Counted from the stretch's first letter, positions 30,565 through 41,817 are shown. The stretch is DNA of 64,000 bases from CAWFLT01 sp963816795 (GCA_963816795.1 CAWFLT010000001.1:442889-506888); one strand, 5' to 3'. Made by a program: numbers and translations. The notes: generated by a model from the sequence alone, not told the origin.

Positions 30565-31712
30565 ATGACGCCACATCGTTCGGCTCGAATGTTTCTGGGC
30601 GCCGGGCTGCTCGGTGCCCTGGCCGTGTCGTGCGGCGACGAGAGGAACCAAAGTCGGGCCCAGCCCACCTCGGGCCAGCCCACCAGTGCTGACAGTGACG
30701 GCTGTGACGATCGCGGGGCCGGCTTCAGTCCATCCGGGCAACTCGGCAGCAGTTCACCGCGATGCTGCAGCTGAGCGACCGGACTGAAAGGGCCGCCACA
30801 GGCGCGCGGTGGGGCAGTACGAACTCGGCGGTGTTGCGCATCGACAACAACACGGGCGTGGCAAGCACGCCCTTCGGCCTCTGGGGCGAGGCGACCCTCA
30901 GCGTCGAAGTGTCGCTCGCCGGCACCGGCCTGATCGGTCAGACCCGCGGCTCCCGGGAGATCCTCGTCCAGCCCGACGGCACCTTCCGAATGGTCGGCAG
31001 CGTCACGGAAGCCGACAGCCCCGGACAGGGCGTCCCCGACGCCATTCTCGAGGTCCGCCTCACCGAGGATCTCTCGTCGCGGCCCGTGACGTCAGCCGGC
31101 ACCGATGCCACCGGCCGGTACCGCCTGTACGGCGTGCCCGCCGAGTCGTACCTGCACGTTCGGCGACCCGGTTACGTGCCGGTGACGGAGCGCATCCAGA
31201 TTGGGAGCCACACGACTCGGGACTTCCAGCTTCGGTTCGCGACGGGAACGTCCCATCGTTCGAGGGCACCTACACGATGACGGTGGACGCCACGCAACTG
31301 TACAGGGTTCAGTAACGTCCCGCTCGAGCCGCAATACCGTCTGCGCACGTACACCGCCACCATCAGACAGTCCGGCGCGCGATTGACGGTCGGCCTCTCC
31401 GACGCGCCGTTTGACCCGGGCTCGGACGGTTTCTCGGGCATTGCCACGCCATCGGGCGCCGACGTGCAGCTGCGCAGCTTCTACGACTCCTACTACTACC
31501 CGTCCTACCCGGAGCAACCCGATGTCGCCGAACTCCTCGCGGACGGCACCGTGCTCGAGGTCTCAGCGGGCCGGCCGAGGCTGACCGGCACGCCGGATCG
31601 CCTATCGGGCACCGCCTGCGATGATCAGACGATGGAGGAGCGCCGACGGGGCCGTTCGCTAGCGGACTTTCTCGGCGGCTGTTCCCAGCCGCGGATCACG
31701 CTGGACGCGCCG
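30565..31712 (+). CDS. Lipoprotein with carboxypeptidase-regulatory-like domain (frameshifted)
   Basis: ATG 30565 starts MTPHRSARMFLGAGLLGALAV followed by SCGDE, a lipoprotein signal. After breaks near 30700 and 30760 the sequence continues with TLSVEVSLAGTGLIGQTRGS and then a carboxypeptidase-regulatory/Ig-like unit (TDATGRYRLYGVPAESYLHV, RRPGYVPVTERIQIG). Another break lies near 31250-31300, before SNVPLEPQYRLRTYTATIRQ and GARLTVGLSDAPF. The C-terminal region up to about 31700 has CDDQTM and FLGGC. The overall plan matches the gene at 39111, so they look like paralogues. The stop is uncertain; the best frame runs into the sulfatase start. The function is unknown; exposure on the outer surface is likely. 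Confidence 0.6.
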
Positions 31713-33054
31713 ATGACACGCCGAGCTCGGGCCCGGCTGGTCGTCTTGCTCGTCGCGGGCGTCGTGGGAGCCGGCGTCGGCGGGTGTGCCGCCACCGCGC
31801 CGCCGACCGGCGTCGTCGTCATCACGCTCGACACGACGCGCGCCGACCGGCTGTCGCCCTACGGCTTCATGAACGTGTCGCTGCCCGCCGCTCGAGCGGC
31901 TGGCCCGCGAGGGCGTGGTGTTCGACGCGGCGACATCGGTCGCGCCGATCACGCTGCCCGCGCACACGAGTCTCTTCACCGGCCTGCGGCCTCCGCGCCA
32001 CGGCGTCCGGGACAACGCCGACTCGCCGCTGGCCGAGCGCTTCACCACGCTCGCCGAGTCGCTCACCGCCCGCGGTTTCCGCACGGCTGGCTTCGTCAGT
32101 TCGATCGTCCTCGATCCCGATCGCGGCCTCGCCCAGGGATTCCAGACCTACGCCGGTGTCACGGCGGACCCGACGCCCGGCGAGCGGCGCCGCCAGCGTC
32201 GCGGCGATGCCGTCGTGGATGACGCGCTCGAGTGGATCGAGCACATCGGCGACAGGCCGTACTTCCTCTGGGTGCACCTCTACGACGCGCATCGGCCCTA
32301 CGATCCGCCGGAACCGTATGCGACGACGTACGCGCACAACTTGTACGTCGGCGAGATTGCGTTCGCGGATTCGCAGGTCGGACGGCTGATCGAGGGCCTC
32401 GAGCGGCGGAAGCTCCTCGATCGAACCGTGGTGGTGGTGGCGGGCGACCATGGCGAGTCGCTCGGCGAGCGCGGCGAGCGCGACCACGGCATCTTCATCT
32501 ACGAGAATGTCCTGCGCGTGCCGTTGATGATGCGCGCGCCCGGCCTGGCGCCCGGCCGCGTCGGCGACGTCGTCCGGCTGACGGACGTCATGCCGACGAT
32601 CCTCGATCTGCTGGACGTGCCGGCCCCCGCGGCAGATCTGGACGGCATCAGTCTGGTGCCGCTGATGTCCGGACAGGCCGCGAATCTCGACCTCGAGGCG
32701 TTCGCCGAATCGGTGCAGCAGGAGCGGTTCGGCTGGAGCGCGCTCGCGGCGCTGCGCGTCGGCCGGTTCAAGGTGATCGACGCGCCGCGGCCCGAGCTGT
32801 ACGACCTGGCGCGGGATCCCTTCGAAGAAACGAACATCTATGCAGACCGGCGGGCGCTGGCCGACGCGATGATCGCGCGCGTCGCGGCGATCAGGAGCCA
32901 GGCCGACACGGCCGCGTCGTCCACGCCTCGCGATGTGATGGAGCGTCTCGCGGCGCTGGGCTACGTCGCGACCGACCGCATCCGCCCGGCGCCGGGTCGC
33001 GGACGACTGCCGGATCCGAAGGACGTCATGCACTTGTTGCCGCAGGTGCGCTAG
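31713..33054 (+). CDS. Sulfatase-like hydrolase lipoprotein (frameshifted)
   Basis: ATG 31713 opens a lipoprotein signal (LVVLLVAGVVGAGVGGCA). The alkaline-phosphatase-superfamily metal site follows: VVVITLDTTRADRLSPYG, then after a one-base break near 31890 APITLPAHTSLFTGLRPPRHG, YFLWVHLYDAHRPYDPP, VVVVAGDHGESLGE and GIFIYENVLRVPLM. The usual sulfatase nucleophile motif CxPxR is replaced by TLPAHTS, so a formylglycine is not possible. It may be a phosphodiesterase or phosphoglycerol-transferase-like enzyme. Length is about 447 residues. The start is close to or overlaps the end of the preceding lipoprotein gene. Confidence 0.8.
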
Positions 33055-33071
33055 ACCGGATAGAGGTCGCG

Positions 33072-35944
33072 TCACCAGTCGAACTTCGCTCCGATCCGCG
33101 CGATCCGCGGCGGCACGACGGCGAGCGGCTGCTGGAACGCCGTCCCGACCCCCAGTTGATGTTCTGCTCCGGGTTCGCGTTGAGCAGGTTGAAGCCGTCG
33201 ACGAAGGCTGACAGACGGCGGCCCGCGCCCAGCGCGAACGCCTTCTCCACGCGCATGTCGAACAGCGTGACGTGGTCCATCCGGCGCGTGCCGATCGGCT
33301 CGGCGAGGACCGTGAGCGATCCGATGTTCAGCAGACCGGTTCGCACGCTGAACGTGCGGCCGTACGGCTGACCGGACTGGTGACGCAGGTACGGCGTGAT
33401 GCGCAGCCCGAACGGCCCTTCGTAGGTGCCGAATACCCGCGCGGACCAGATCCGGAACTCGTGTCGCCCGCCTTCGGCCGTATTGATCAGGTCGTTCGGC
33501 GTCAGCGGGTACACGTTGGCGCGAACGGCCTGTCCAAAGTAGCCTCGGGCATGCTCTCGCACCCAGGTGTGCGAGAAGCCGGCCACGAGCGACCAGCGGC
33601 GGTGCATTCGCCGCCGGGCGTTGATCTCCCAGGTGAAATACTCGTTTCGACCATTGGGCGCATTGCGTGACGACGTAGAACGGGTCGGCCGGCTTGGCAG
33701 GCAGAGTCATAGAGCACGATCCTGGCCCATCGTCGCGGCCGAGAACTCCGTCGATGCCGGGATCGGTCACGGTGACCGTCCGCGTGAACGCATCGAAGGG
33801 CCGGGTCGCGTCCTGCCGGAAGGCGCGGTCGATCGTCGGCGCCAGATCAGTCCGGTCTCGAGGCTGGTGTTCGGGGCGATCTCGCGCTCGATCCGCGCGG
33901 TGGCTTCCCGCACGAAGCCCAGCGACGCAGCACGGATCGAGCGATTCAGACTTGGCGCCGCCACCCTGGGTCCGCAGATCGTGCTCCTGCTCCTCGCCCG
34001 AATCCCAATACAGGTTGCCGTTCGTGTCCTGCCACCCGTATTGTTTGAACCAGGTTCTCGAGTTCGGGTTCGCGCCAAAAATCAGCTCGGTGCCCGGGGG
34101 GAACCAGGACTTGCCGTACGTCAGCTTGACGACCGTCCGGCCGTCACTCGTCACCGAATGACTCAAGCCCAACCGCGGCGAGACGACGTTCCAGTCGGCG
34201 ACGTTACCAACTGCAGGGAATGGCGTATCGTCCCACTCCCGATCGCCCGCCCGGCCCCCTGGATGCCGCTGCGCCGGAAAGAACACGCGGTAGCGATCGA
34301 ATCGCACACCGATGTTGAGCGTGAGCCGGCCGCCGAGTTGCCAGGAGTCGCTGGCTGAGGCGGCGTACCAATGCTGCCCGCCCACCGACTTGGAAGGCGT
34401 CTCGAACAGGTACACGCTGACGGGCGCGCCTCCCTGCGTGACGGACAGCACGCCGCCGGCGTAGCCGTCGTGCCACTCTTCCTCCATCACCAAATGACGA
34501 TACTCGCCTCGCAATTTCAGATGGTGGCTGCCCGTCCTTCCCGTGGTCAGATAACTGACTGAGGCGCTGACCTGCGAGCTTCGCCAGCGCTCCTCCCAGT
34601 TGCGGCTGCCTCCCAGGACGCTCAGAATCGCCAGAATCCTCGCGTCGAGGAGTCCGTGCCGTTCGGCACGCTCGTGCCGGTCAGCGAGGAACTGCCCTCC
34701 GAGCAGCTCGAAGTAGAGCTTCTGCCCGGCGTACGCATTCCATTCGACCTTCCAGACGCCGCCCTGCGCGAGCTGGTTCGAGGTCGAGTCCTGCTCCAGG
34801 TTGACCGCCGCCATCGGAAGCTCGTAGCCGTCGACCCGTGTGGGTTGATGATTCCGCGACGCCTGGCCGAAGAGGACGAGACGGCTGTTTTCGGTCACGC
34901 GGGCGGTGGCCTTCCCGCCGAGGTTGGTGATGTGCGTCCGCGCGGGCATGATCGGGAACCTGACCTGCCGCACGGACATCTCCTGGTCGCGGGCCGAGAC
35001 GTACCACCACAACCGATCCGGCCGGATCGCGCCGCCGGCGTCGACGTTGGCATCGCGGGCGCCCCATTGCCGGTTGACCTCCCGGTCCGCGACTTCGTTC
35101 CGGCCCCGCAGGCCCCGAGCAATCTGATCCTCGTCGATGTTGAACGCTTGCCAGGCGCGGGGCGCGGCGTCCACATAGACCGATCCTGAACGCTTGTTGC
35201 CCCCGGACTTCGTGACGAGCTGGGCGACGACCCCCGGAAACGGCCACTCCGGGCCGTGCGCACCGAGGTTGACCGACGCGTGCTCGAACGATCCGTAGTC
35301 GAACGAAAAGCCGTTCGGGCCGGGGCGTGCGATCAAGATGCCCTCGAGCGTTGCTAGGGACAATCCGCTCGTGCCGTATCCAAACCAGCCGCCGCCGGGT
35401 CCGGCGCTGCCGCCGCCCACTTCGAAGCGGGTGATGTGCATGCCTGGGGTCGCATCGATGATCGCGTTCACGCTTCGTGAAGCGGGCAGGGCGGCGAGCT
35501 CGCGCAGCTCGAGGCTGTGAGCGAGCGCGGTCCCCGAGCGATCGACGACCGGCGACTTGCCGGAGACCACCACCCGTTCCTCGACCTGGGCCACGTCGAG
35601 GACTTGATCGACGGTCGCCGTCTCGCCGAGCGTCACGCGAATGCCATCGCGGATTAATACTTTGAACCCGGCCAGCGAGAACCTCAGAGTGTATCACCCG
35701 GCGGCACCGCCGGGAGCTCGTAGCGTCCATTCGCATCCGTCAGCGCCGGACGCGATCCCAACATCGCGGGGCTCGACGCGACGACGGCCACGCCGGGCAG
35801 CACGGCGCCGGTCGTGTCGGTCACCCGCCCGTTCAGGGCGCCCGTCGTCGCGCCGATCGTCTGGGCGGCGGCGTTCACTGCGACAAGGAGAGCGCCGGCG
35901 AGGATGAGGACCAGGCGGCATCGAGCAGCTATCGTCGTTCGCAT
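33072..35944 (-). CDS. TonB-dependent receptor with N-terminal carboxypeptidase-regulatory domain (frameshifted)
   Basis: ATG 35944 gives a signal peptide (VLILAGALLVAVNAAAQ), then GALNGRVTDTTGAVLPGVAV and TDANGRYELPAVPPGD, a CarboxypepD_reg domain. After a break near 35690 a plug domain (VDQVLDVAQVEERVVVSGKS, SRSVNAIIDATPGMH) and a long beta-rich barrel follow (YGSFEHASVNLGAHGPEWP, LTLNIGVRFDRYRVFFPAQR, HEFRIWSARVFGTYEGPFGL). The end, RIARIGAKFDW, finishes in an aromatic residue as outer-membrane barrels do. Further breaks lie near 33990, 33860, 33650 and 33160. About 955 residues, the Oar-like acidobacterial type; the ligand is unknown. Confidence 0.85.
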
Positions 35945-35950
35945 GAGTCG

Positions 35951-38404
35951 CTACTCAGGCAGCCCGAGCTCCCGCAAGATCTTCAGCACGCGTGGATCGC
36001 GGCGGATGATCGCCATCTCCGGCCGACGTACTTCGACGGCGGCCCGCAGAAAATTGAGCTTCACGGCCCGCGCGAAAGCCTGGAACGCCCGCTCCCGATC
36101 GCCCAACCCGGCGTAGACCGCCATCTGCCGCAACGGCGCCTTGGGGTTGTTGGCGGCAAGGGCCTCGGCCTCGTCGCGGCGCTCGAGCCGGGCGTAGAGG
36201 TAGCCGCGATAACCCCAGTCATCTTCGTCCACGTCGTTCTGGTAAACCTTCAACGCCTCCTGCTCCTGCCCTGACAAATACAACGCGCGGGCCAGATGGC
36301 TGTATGTAAACGGCAAGGTCGGATCTCGATCGATGACCCAGCGCGCACTCTGAATCGCGCTGTCGTAGTCGCCCGAATCCACCTGAATCACCGCGAGTGC
36401 CGCGGCGGACGTACGGGGTCGGCTCGATCGACCAGGCGCGGTCGAGCACGCGCAGCGCATCGACCAAGCGGCCCTGCGGCGTGAGCAAGTGGTGGACGTA
36501 CATCAGGTAGCTCTCGGTCGCGCTGGGATTGAGCTCGATGGCGCGGAGGAAGGCCTTCTCCGCCAGAGGCCAGTTCCGCTGCAGCGCGAACACGTTCGCC
36601 CGCGCCGATCTGCGCTTCGGCGAGATTCTCGTCGAGTTGAATCGCCGTCTGGGCGGCTGCCTGCATCCGGTCCCGCGCGGACAGCTGTGCCCAGTGCCTT
36701 GCTAAGTTGGCCTCGGCGTTGGCGAGGCCAGCCCACGCCGGCGCAAACTCCGGATCGCCGTCGACGACTTGTTGGTAGAGTTCGATGGCGGCGCGCGTGC
36801 CATCGCTGGTCTCTCCTCATCTCGAGGAGTCGCGCACGCAGGTACAGGTCATAGAGATCGAGGCGCGTCGTGTGGGTCTTCTGCCAGCCCCTCTCGAGCC
36901 GCAGCTTGTCGACAATCGCCTTGGAGATGTCGTCCTGCACTGTCGAACACGTCGGCGATCTTCCGATCGAACGACTTGGCCCAGATCGTGACATCGTCGG
37001 TGACCTGCACGAGCTGTACGTTGACCCTGAGGACGCCGTCGCCACGGAAGATCGAACCGATGAGCAGAAGATCCGCGTTGAGGTCATCGGCGGCCTGACG
37101 GAGATTCCTCCCCTTTGCGGGAAACGCCGACGACGCCGCGAACGAAAGCAGCGAGATGCCCTGGACACTGCTCAGATTGTTCTGGATCTCGGAGCTCAGG
37201 CCGAGGGCGAACGTCGTCGTGTCGGGCTGCAGCGCCGAGGTTCTCGAACGGGAGCACCGCCAGCCTCGGCGGCCCTGTCGGAGGCCCGAACGGCCTCCAG
37301 CCCGGCGTTCCGAGCGCCACTCCGGCGGCGACGACGAGCACGGCCGCGGCGGCCGCGATGTACTTGAACCGCCTGGCCCAGGGCGAGGCCGTGAGCGCCT
37401 TCAGATCGGCCGCCAGGGCTGCGGCGCTCTGGTACCGCGCACGCGGATCGGGATCGATCGCGCGATCGATGACGCGCACGAGCGCAGGCGGCAAATCGGG
37501 CGCGCCGTTTTCAGCGTCGTGCGGCGGCCCTGCTCGTGCGCGGCCCGCACGTCCTGAATCGTGCGGCCCTCGACGGGATACTTGCCCGTGAGCAGGTGAT
37601 ACAGCAGAACGCCGAGGCAGTACAGATCGCTTTGCACCGTCGCCGCCTCGCCGCGAAGCACTTCGGGCGCGAGATAGAGCGGCGTGCCGGTCAGATCCGA
37701 CGACGAGCTGTCGTCGAGCTCGCGCCCGGCGCCAAAGTCCATCAGCACGACGCGGCCGTCCTCGGCGCGCGTGACGTTGTGGGCCTTGATGTCGCGATGC
37801 AGGAGACCTGCGGCGTGGACGGCCGCCACCGCACCGCAGAGCTCGACGCCGATCGCGATCGTGTCCGCCGGCGTTGAACGCCGTGCCTCGTCTGCAGCAG
37901 CTGCTCGAGCGTCTGGCCGCGCACGAGCTCCATCCACAGGCCGATCTGATCGCCGATCCGCTCGGCGCCGTGAATCGTCACGACATTCGCGTGGCGGACC
38001 CGCGCGAGCAGCCGGCCCTCTTCGATGATCGTCGATGAGCGGTCGTCGAGGGCGCGCGGCGCGGGCAGGAGCTTCAGCGCGACTTCGCGATCGAGACGCG
38101 AATCCCAGGCGCGATAGACGGCGCCAAACGCGCCGCGACCGATGCGCTCGAGAATCCGCAGATGGCCCCACTGCTGGGGCACCTCCACTGGCGGCGCGGT
38201 CGAGAACAGGGCGGGCGTCCAGGTCCGTGTCCGCGCCTGCGACGGCTCGCGGCGATGCACGGCCGCGAGGCCTTCGATCAGGCGCAGTTGACGAACGACC
38301 GGCCGCTCGTCGTGGCCGGCGCTCGATTCGGCCGCGGCCCAGTCGACCGGCGCGCCGTCGAGCACCTTCCTGGCGAGGTCGGCGAGCGGTTCAGTCGCCG
38401 GCAC
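35951..38404 (-). CDS. Ser/Thr kinase with TolB-like and TPR domains (frameshifted)
   Basis: The N-terminal kinase has LERIGRGAFGAVYRAWDSRL, VALKLLPAPR, LLHRDIKAHNV, VVLMDFGAGREL and TPLYLAPEVLRG. The catalytic-loop HRDIKAHN replaces the more common HRDLKPEN, and DFG is kept. A single membrane helix (YIAAAAAVLVVAAGVALG) leads to a region like the TolB-like domain of adenylate-cyclase-type regulators (RLAVLPFENLG). TPR units follow (LYLRARLLEMRR, NWPLAEKAFLRAIELNPSAT, HLARALYLSGQEQEALKVY, YAGLGDRERAFQAFARAV), ending ILRELGLPE at 35951. Several indels occur between 36400 and 37880. The start overlaps the sigma-factor stop by 14 nt. Confidence 0.82.
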
Positions 38405-39008
38405 GGCCCATCTCTTCGGCGAGACGGATCAGCGCGCGCTCGGCGGCCTTTCTGGCCGCCTCGGAGCTGGGCTTGCCGAGCACGTCTGCGAGTTCCTGAT
38501 AGGTGTAGCCCATTTCGACCCGCCCGATGATGACTTCCCGCTCCTCCGGCCGAAGCGCCGCCAGCGCCTTTTCGTAGCGCTCGACGGCCTCACGTCCGAT
38601 CGCCAGTTCGAGCGGCGACTCGGCGCTGTCTGCCTCGAGGTCGCCGAGCTCACCAGCCTCGGGAGCCCGACCCTTCTGGCGCAACTCGTCCCGGATCCGG
38701 TTGAGGACGGCCTGCCGCAGGTACGCCTGCAGGGCGCCCACGCGGCGAGGCTCGAACTCCTCGATCCTCTTAAACGTCCGAATGAGGGTCTCCTGGACAA
38801 GATCGTCCGTGTCGGCCAGATTGCGCGCCCACTTGGGGAGGCGGCCACTCGCCCATCGCCGAAGGGGATGGAAGTGCAGCTGGAACAGACGCTCGACGGC
38901 CAGCTCGTCGCCGGCGCGGGCGCGCGCGATCAGGTCGATCGTCGATTCGAGACGGCCGGACTGAGATACAGCCGCGTCGTCTGTGCGATCCGGCAGGTCG
39001 GCGGTCAT
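38391..39008 (-). CDS. ECF-type RNA polymerase sigma factor
   Basis: Intact. ATG 39008 (MTADLPDRT) is preferred to ATG 39026. Region 2 includes IARARAGDELAVERLFQLHF, LADTDDLVQETLIRTFKRIE and LQAYLRQAVLNRIRDELRQ. Region 4 includes LRPEEREVIIGRVEMGYTYQ with ELADVLGKPSSEAARKAAER. This resembles the ECF group paired with serine/threonine kinases in Acidobacteriota and Planctomycetota. Its last 14 nt overlap the start of the kinase gene, so the two are translationally coupled, and the kinase probably controls this sigma factor by phosphorylation (inference). Confidence 0.9.
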   Translation of the reverse strand: MTADLPDRTDDAAVSQSGRLESTIDLIARARAGDELAVERLFQLHFHPLRRWASGRLPKWARNLADTDDLVQETLIRTFKRIEEFEPRRVGALQAYLRQAVLNRIRDELRQKGRAPEAGELGDLEADSAESPLELAIGREAVERYEKALAALRPEEREVIIGRVEMGYTYQELADVLGKPSSEAARKAAERALIRLAEEMGRAGD

Positions 39009-39110
39009 GGCGCGGGTGAGTCGCATCTTACTCCTGGCCTGTCCGGTTCACACGCAACTCGTCGTTTCCAGATTGTGCAGCCCTCTCACGCGACCCTGAT
39101 CTCTTCGCGC

Positions 39111-40224
39111 ATGCGCGTCGCCATCACCGCCGTCGTGGCCGTGGCCCTCGTGTTTGCGTCCTGTGGCCGGAATCCGAACGGCCCACAGCCGCCAGGGTCG
39201 CCGCCACCGGGCGCGCCGGGCGGCGGTCGTCGGCCTCGCCAGTCACCGCGCCCGCCGAGATCGCTCCAGGCGCCACCGTGCAATTGACCGCACACGCCGT
39301 CAAGTCCAACGGCTCCGTCGAGGACGTGACCAGCCAGGTGCAGTGGGGCTCGACGACCGGTCTGAGACTGGTCACGGTCAGCGCCGGCGGTCTCGCCACC
39401 GCTGGCGCGATCAGGGGTGAGACGGAGATCGTCGCCCACTACGAGGGGCGATCGGCGTCGGCGCGCCTGATGGTGCTGCCAACCGGCACCTTCCGCCTCA
39501 AGGGGCGGATCACCGAGAACGGCCTCGGCGTTCCCAAGTGTGATCGTGACTGTCGTCGCGGGGGTCGGCGAAGGGTTGGCCTCTGGGACCGGTAGGAGAC
39601 AGAGTGGGGGGCCTATACCTTGTACGGCGTTGCGCGGGCGGGTGCGTCTCCTGGCGCGGAAAGAGGGTTACCTCGATGCGATCCAGGAAATCGAGGTGTC
39701 CGCCCACTCGGCTCATGACTTCGAACTCGTGCCCGAACGGCCCGTGCCGAATCTCGCCGGCGCCTATACGCTCACCCTGATCAACGGTGGATGCCGGACG
39801 GCCGTCGGCGCGCTACCCGATGCCGCTGAAGCGCCGGACCTATTCGGCCAACGTCACGCAGGATCAGCGGTCGATCAGCGTGGCGCTCTCCGGCGCGGAT
39901 TTCCTGATCGCCGACGGACGCGGCGACCGTTTCGCCGGCTACGTCGATGCCAGCGGACGTGTCAATTTCCACATCATGGGCGTCGAGTCAACCTACTACG
40001 CCGACAGCCCCTGGTGCTATCGGTGCGACCTGGTCGAGCGCCTCACCGCCAATACCGCGCTCGTGATTGGCGGGACCGTTGCCGCCACGCTCACGGCCTC
40101 TGACTCTGAAATCTCTGGCCTGTTCTTCGGCGCGTTCTACGTGGCCGACAAGGCCACACATCCACTCACCCAATTCCCGATTCAGTGCACCGGCATCCAT
40201 GACTTCGTACTGCGGCGCAGATGA
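39111..40224 (+). CDS. Lipoprotein with Big2-like and regulatory-like domains (frameshifted)
   Basis: ATG 39111 encodes AITAVVAVALVFASCGRNP, a lipoprotein signal followed by a Pro/Gly linker. After a break near 39225 an Ig-like/Big2 segment follows (APGATVQLTAHAVKSNGSVE, LVTVSAGGLATAGAIRG), then FRLKGRITENGLGV. After breaks near 39535 and 39600 comes a carboxypeptidase-regulatory-like stretch (RVRLLARKEGYLDAIQEIEV). The C-terminal lipocalin-like region (YSANVTQDQRSISVALSGAD, RVNFHIMGVES) ends at 40224. It is similar in plan to the gene at 30565. It is divergent from the sigma/kinase pair. The ligand and role are unknown. Confidence 0.62.
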
Positions 40225-41212
40225 AGGAACCTGCAACGGTGCCGACGCGTATCGACGCGTTCAACGGATTGTTGGACTGTCTTTTCGGGTTCCTGTGGCG
40301 TGCCTCATCGCCGCGGCTGGCTTGCTGCTCGTGTCGTGCGACAAGGCGTCGACGCCGACCTCGCCTCTAGCGCCGCGGCCGCCCACTTCGACGGGTCCCA
40401 TCGCCTTCGTGAGCGATCGCGATGGCACGGACCGGATCTATCTCGCCAACGAGGATGGCTCGCTGGTCACGCCGCTGGTCGCGGGCGGCACGCCCGCGTG
40501 GGCGAAGGACGGACGTCAGATTGCGTTCACTGTGAGAGGGTTTGGCATCCGTGTGATTGGCGTGGACGGCTCCGGCGATCGCTTCGTTGCCGACCGTGGC
40601 TCGACACCGGCGTGGTCGCCGGACGGACGGTCGCTCGTGTTCGTGAACTGGCGCGAGGGTGACGACTCCGACATCGACGTCGTGAACCTCGACGGCTCGA
40701 ACCGGCGTTCCCTGTTCAACAGTGACTTTGGCTCGTCCAGTCCGAAATGGTCACCGGACGGCCAGCGGATCTTGTTCTGCGTTGGCACGTTTCAATTTGA
40801 CCAATCTGGGCTGTGGACCGTGAACGCCGACGGCTCCGACGCCCGGCAGCTCGGCGGACCGGGCGTTGGTCGCCCCAGAGCCGATTTTAGCGGGGTGACG
40901 GGGTCCCTCTATGACGCCTGGTCGCCGGCCTGGTCGCCTGACGGGTCCCAGATTGCCTTCGGGAACGGCGGCCCCAATAGTGGTATCGAAGTCGCCCGGG
41001 CGGATGGCTCCGGCAGGCATCTTCGAGTGCCCGGTCCCGCGACCGATCCGGACTGGACGCCGGACGGACGGCTGATCTACACGAAGGGTACGTACCCTGG
41101 CCCCACCCGGATCTTCATCAGCGACGGCGGGACCGAGCGACAGTTGATCCCGGACGCGACCGCACCGGCACGCCCGTCGTACCGCGATTGGTCGGCCGTC
41201 TGGCTGCGGTAG
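40199..41212 (+). CDS. PD40/TolB-like beta-propeller lipoprotein
   Basis: A single frame. ATG 40199 overlaps the preceding stop by 26 nt. A hydrophobic stretch VPVACLIAAAGLLLVSC forms the lipobox region about 30 residues in, so a later non-ATG start is possible. The mature part has repeated propeller blades of PD40 type: PIAFVSDRDGTDRIYLANE, TPAWSPDGRSLVFVNWRE, SSPKWSPDGQRILFCVG, SPAWSPDGSQIAFGNG and DPDWTPDGRLIYTKG. Length is about 338 residues, six blades. It is probably a periplasmic or outer-membrane-anchored sensor or scaffold; no partner is evident beyond co-orientation with the lipoprotein upstream. Confidence 0.82.
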   Translation: MTSYCGADEGTCNGADAYRRVQRIVGLSFRVPVACLIAAAGLLLVSCDKASTPTSPLAPRPPTSTGPIAFVSDRDGTDRIYLANEDGSLVTPLVAGGTPAWAKDGRQIAFTVRGFGIRVIGVDGSGDRFVADRGSTPAWSPDGRSLVFVNWREGDDSDIDVVNLDGSNRRSLFNSDFGSSSPKWSPDGQRILFCVGTFQFDQSGLWTVNADGSDARQLGGPGVGRPRADFSGVTGSLYDAWSPAWSPDGSQIAFGNGGPNSGIEVARADGSGRHLRVPGPATDPDWTPDGRLIYTKGTYPGPTRIFISDGGTERQLIPDATAPARPSYRDWSAVWLR

Positions 41213-41235
41213 CGCGCACCAAAGGCCCGCTAAAG

Positions 41236-41577
41236 TTACCGGCCCAAGACGACGTCGATGCCAGCCAGCAGGAGTTCAACTTTGGCCGCCGAAAGCTTGC
41301 CGACCCTCTCGGTGAGGAATGACTTATCGAGCGCAACAATTTGCGAAACGTTCACAACCGAATCCTTGGGGAGGCTGGTCGACCGGGCAGCGAGCAACAC
41401 GTTACCAGGCGCTTCCGCCCATTTCAGGTTGCTCGTCAACGGCACACAGACGACGGTTGCGAGTCGGCTGCGGTTCAGGGCGTCGCCCTGGACGACGACA
41501 ACCGGCCCAAGAAAGCCCGGCTCCGAGCCTGTTGGTGGTCGTAGATCCGCCCACCAGACCTCCCCTTGGAAGATCAC
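41236..41577 (-). CDS. mazF: MazF/PemK-type endoribonuclease toxin
   Basis: About 114 residues from a GTG (41577, or 41580 just above). FQGEVWWADLRPPTGSEPGF, GPVVVVQGDALNRSRLATVV, VPLTSNLKWAEAPGN, LPKDSVVNVSQIVALDK and KLSAAKVELLLAGIDVVLG match the PemK/MazF fold, with the conserved arginine and serine/threonine of the active site. Its start overlaps the antitoxin stop (TGGTGA). It looks intact and should cleave mRNA when free of its antitoxin. Confidence 0.9.
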   Translation of the reverse strand: MIFQGEVWWADLRPPTGSEPGFLGPVVVVQGDALNRSRLATVVCVPLTSNLKWAEAPGNVLLAARSTSLPKDSVVNVSQIVALDKSFLTERVGKLSAAKVELLLAGIDVVLGR

Positions 41578-41811
41578 CACTCGGTGTTCTCCAATACGCG
41601 GCGCCCGGCCGCGCTGACAAACGCGTCTCTCTGGTCGCCCATATCGGCGCATACGCGGTCCATCGCTTCGGTCACTTCGTCTGGTGCGTGCCGCGCGACG
41701 TACCTCCGCGAGAGCCGCACTGAACACCTCGCTTCGGGACCGACCGGCCCGCCGGGCCAAGCGTTCGACCTTCTCGAAAACCTCGTCCGGAATCGATACC
41801 GCGGTTTTCAT
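41574..41811 (-). CDS. Ribbon-helix-helix antitoxin of the MazF module (frameshifted)
   Basis: ATG 41811 encodes MKTAVSIPDEVFEKVERLA, then GRSRSEVFSAALAE, a MetJ/Arc-type ribbon-helix-helix. After a one-base break near 41700 the next frame continues ARHAPDEVTEAMDRVCADMG and ends VLENTEW at TGA 41574-41576. About 79 residues. It should bind its own promoter and neutralise MazF. The promoter has a TATACT box (41823-41818) only 6 nt ahead of the ATG and a perfect palindrome just upstream. Confidence 0.8.
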
Positions 41812-41817
41812 ACCAAA

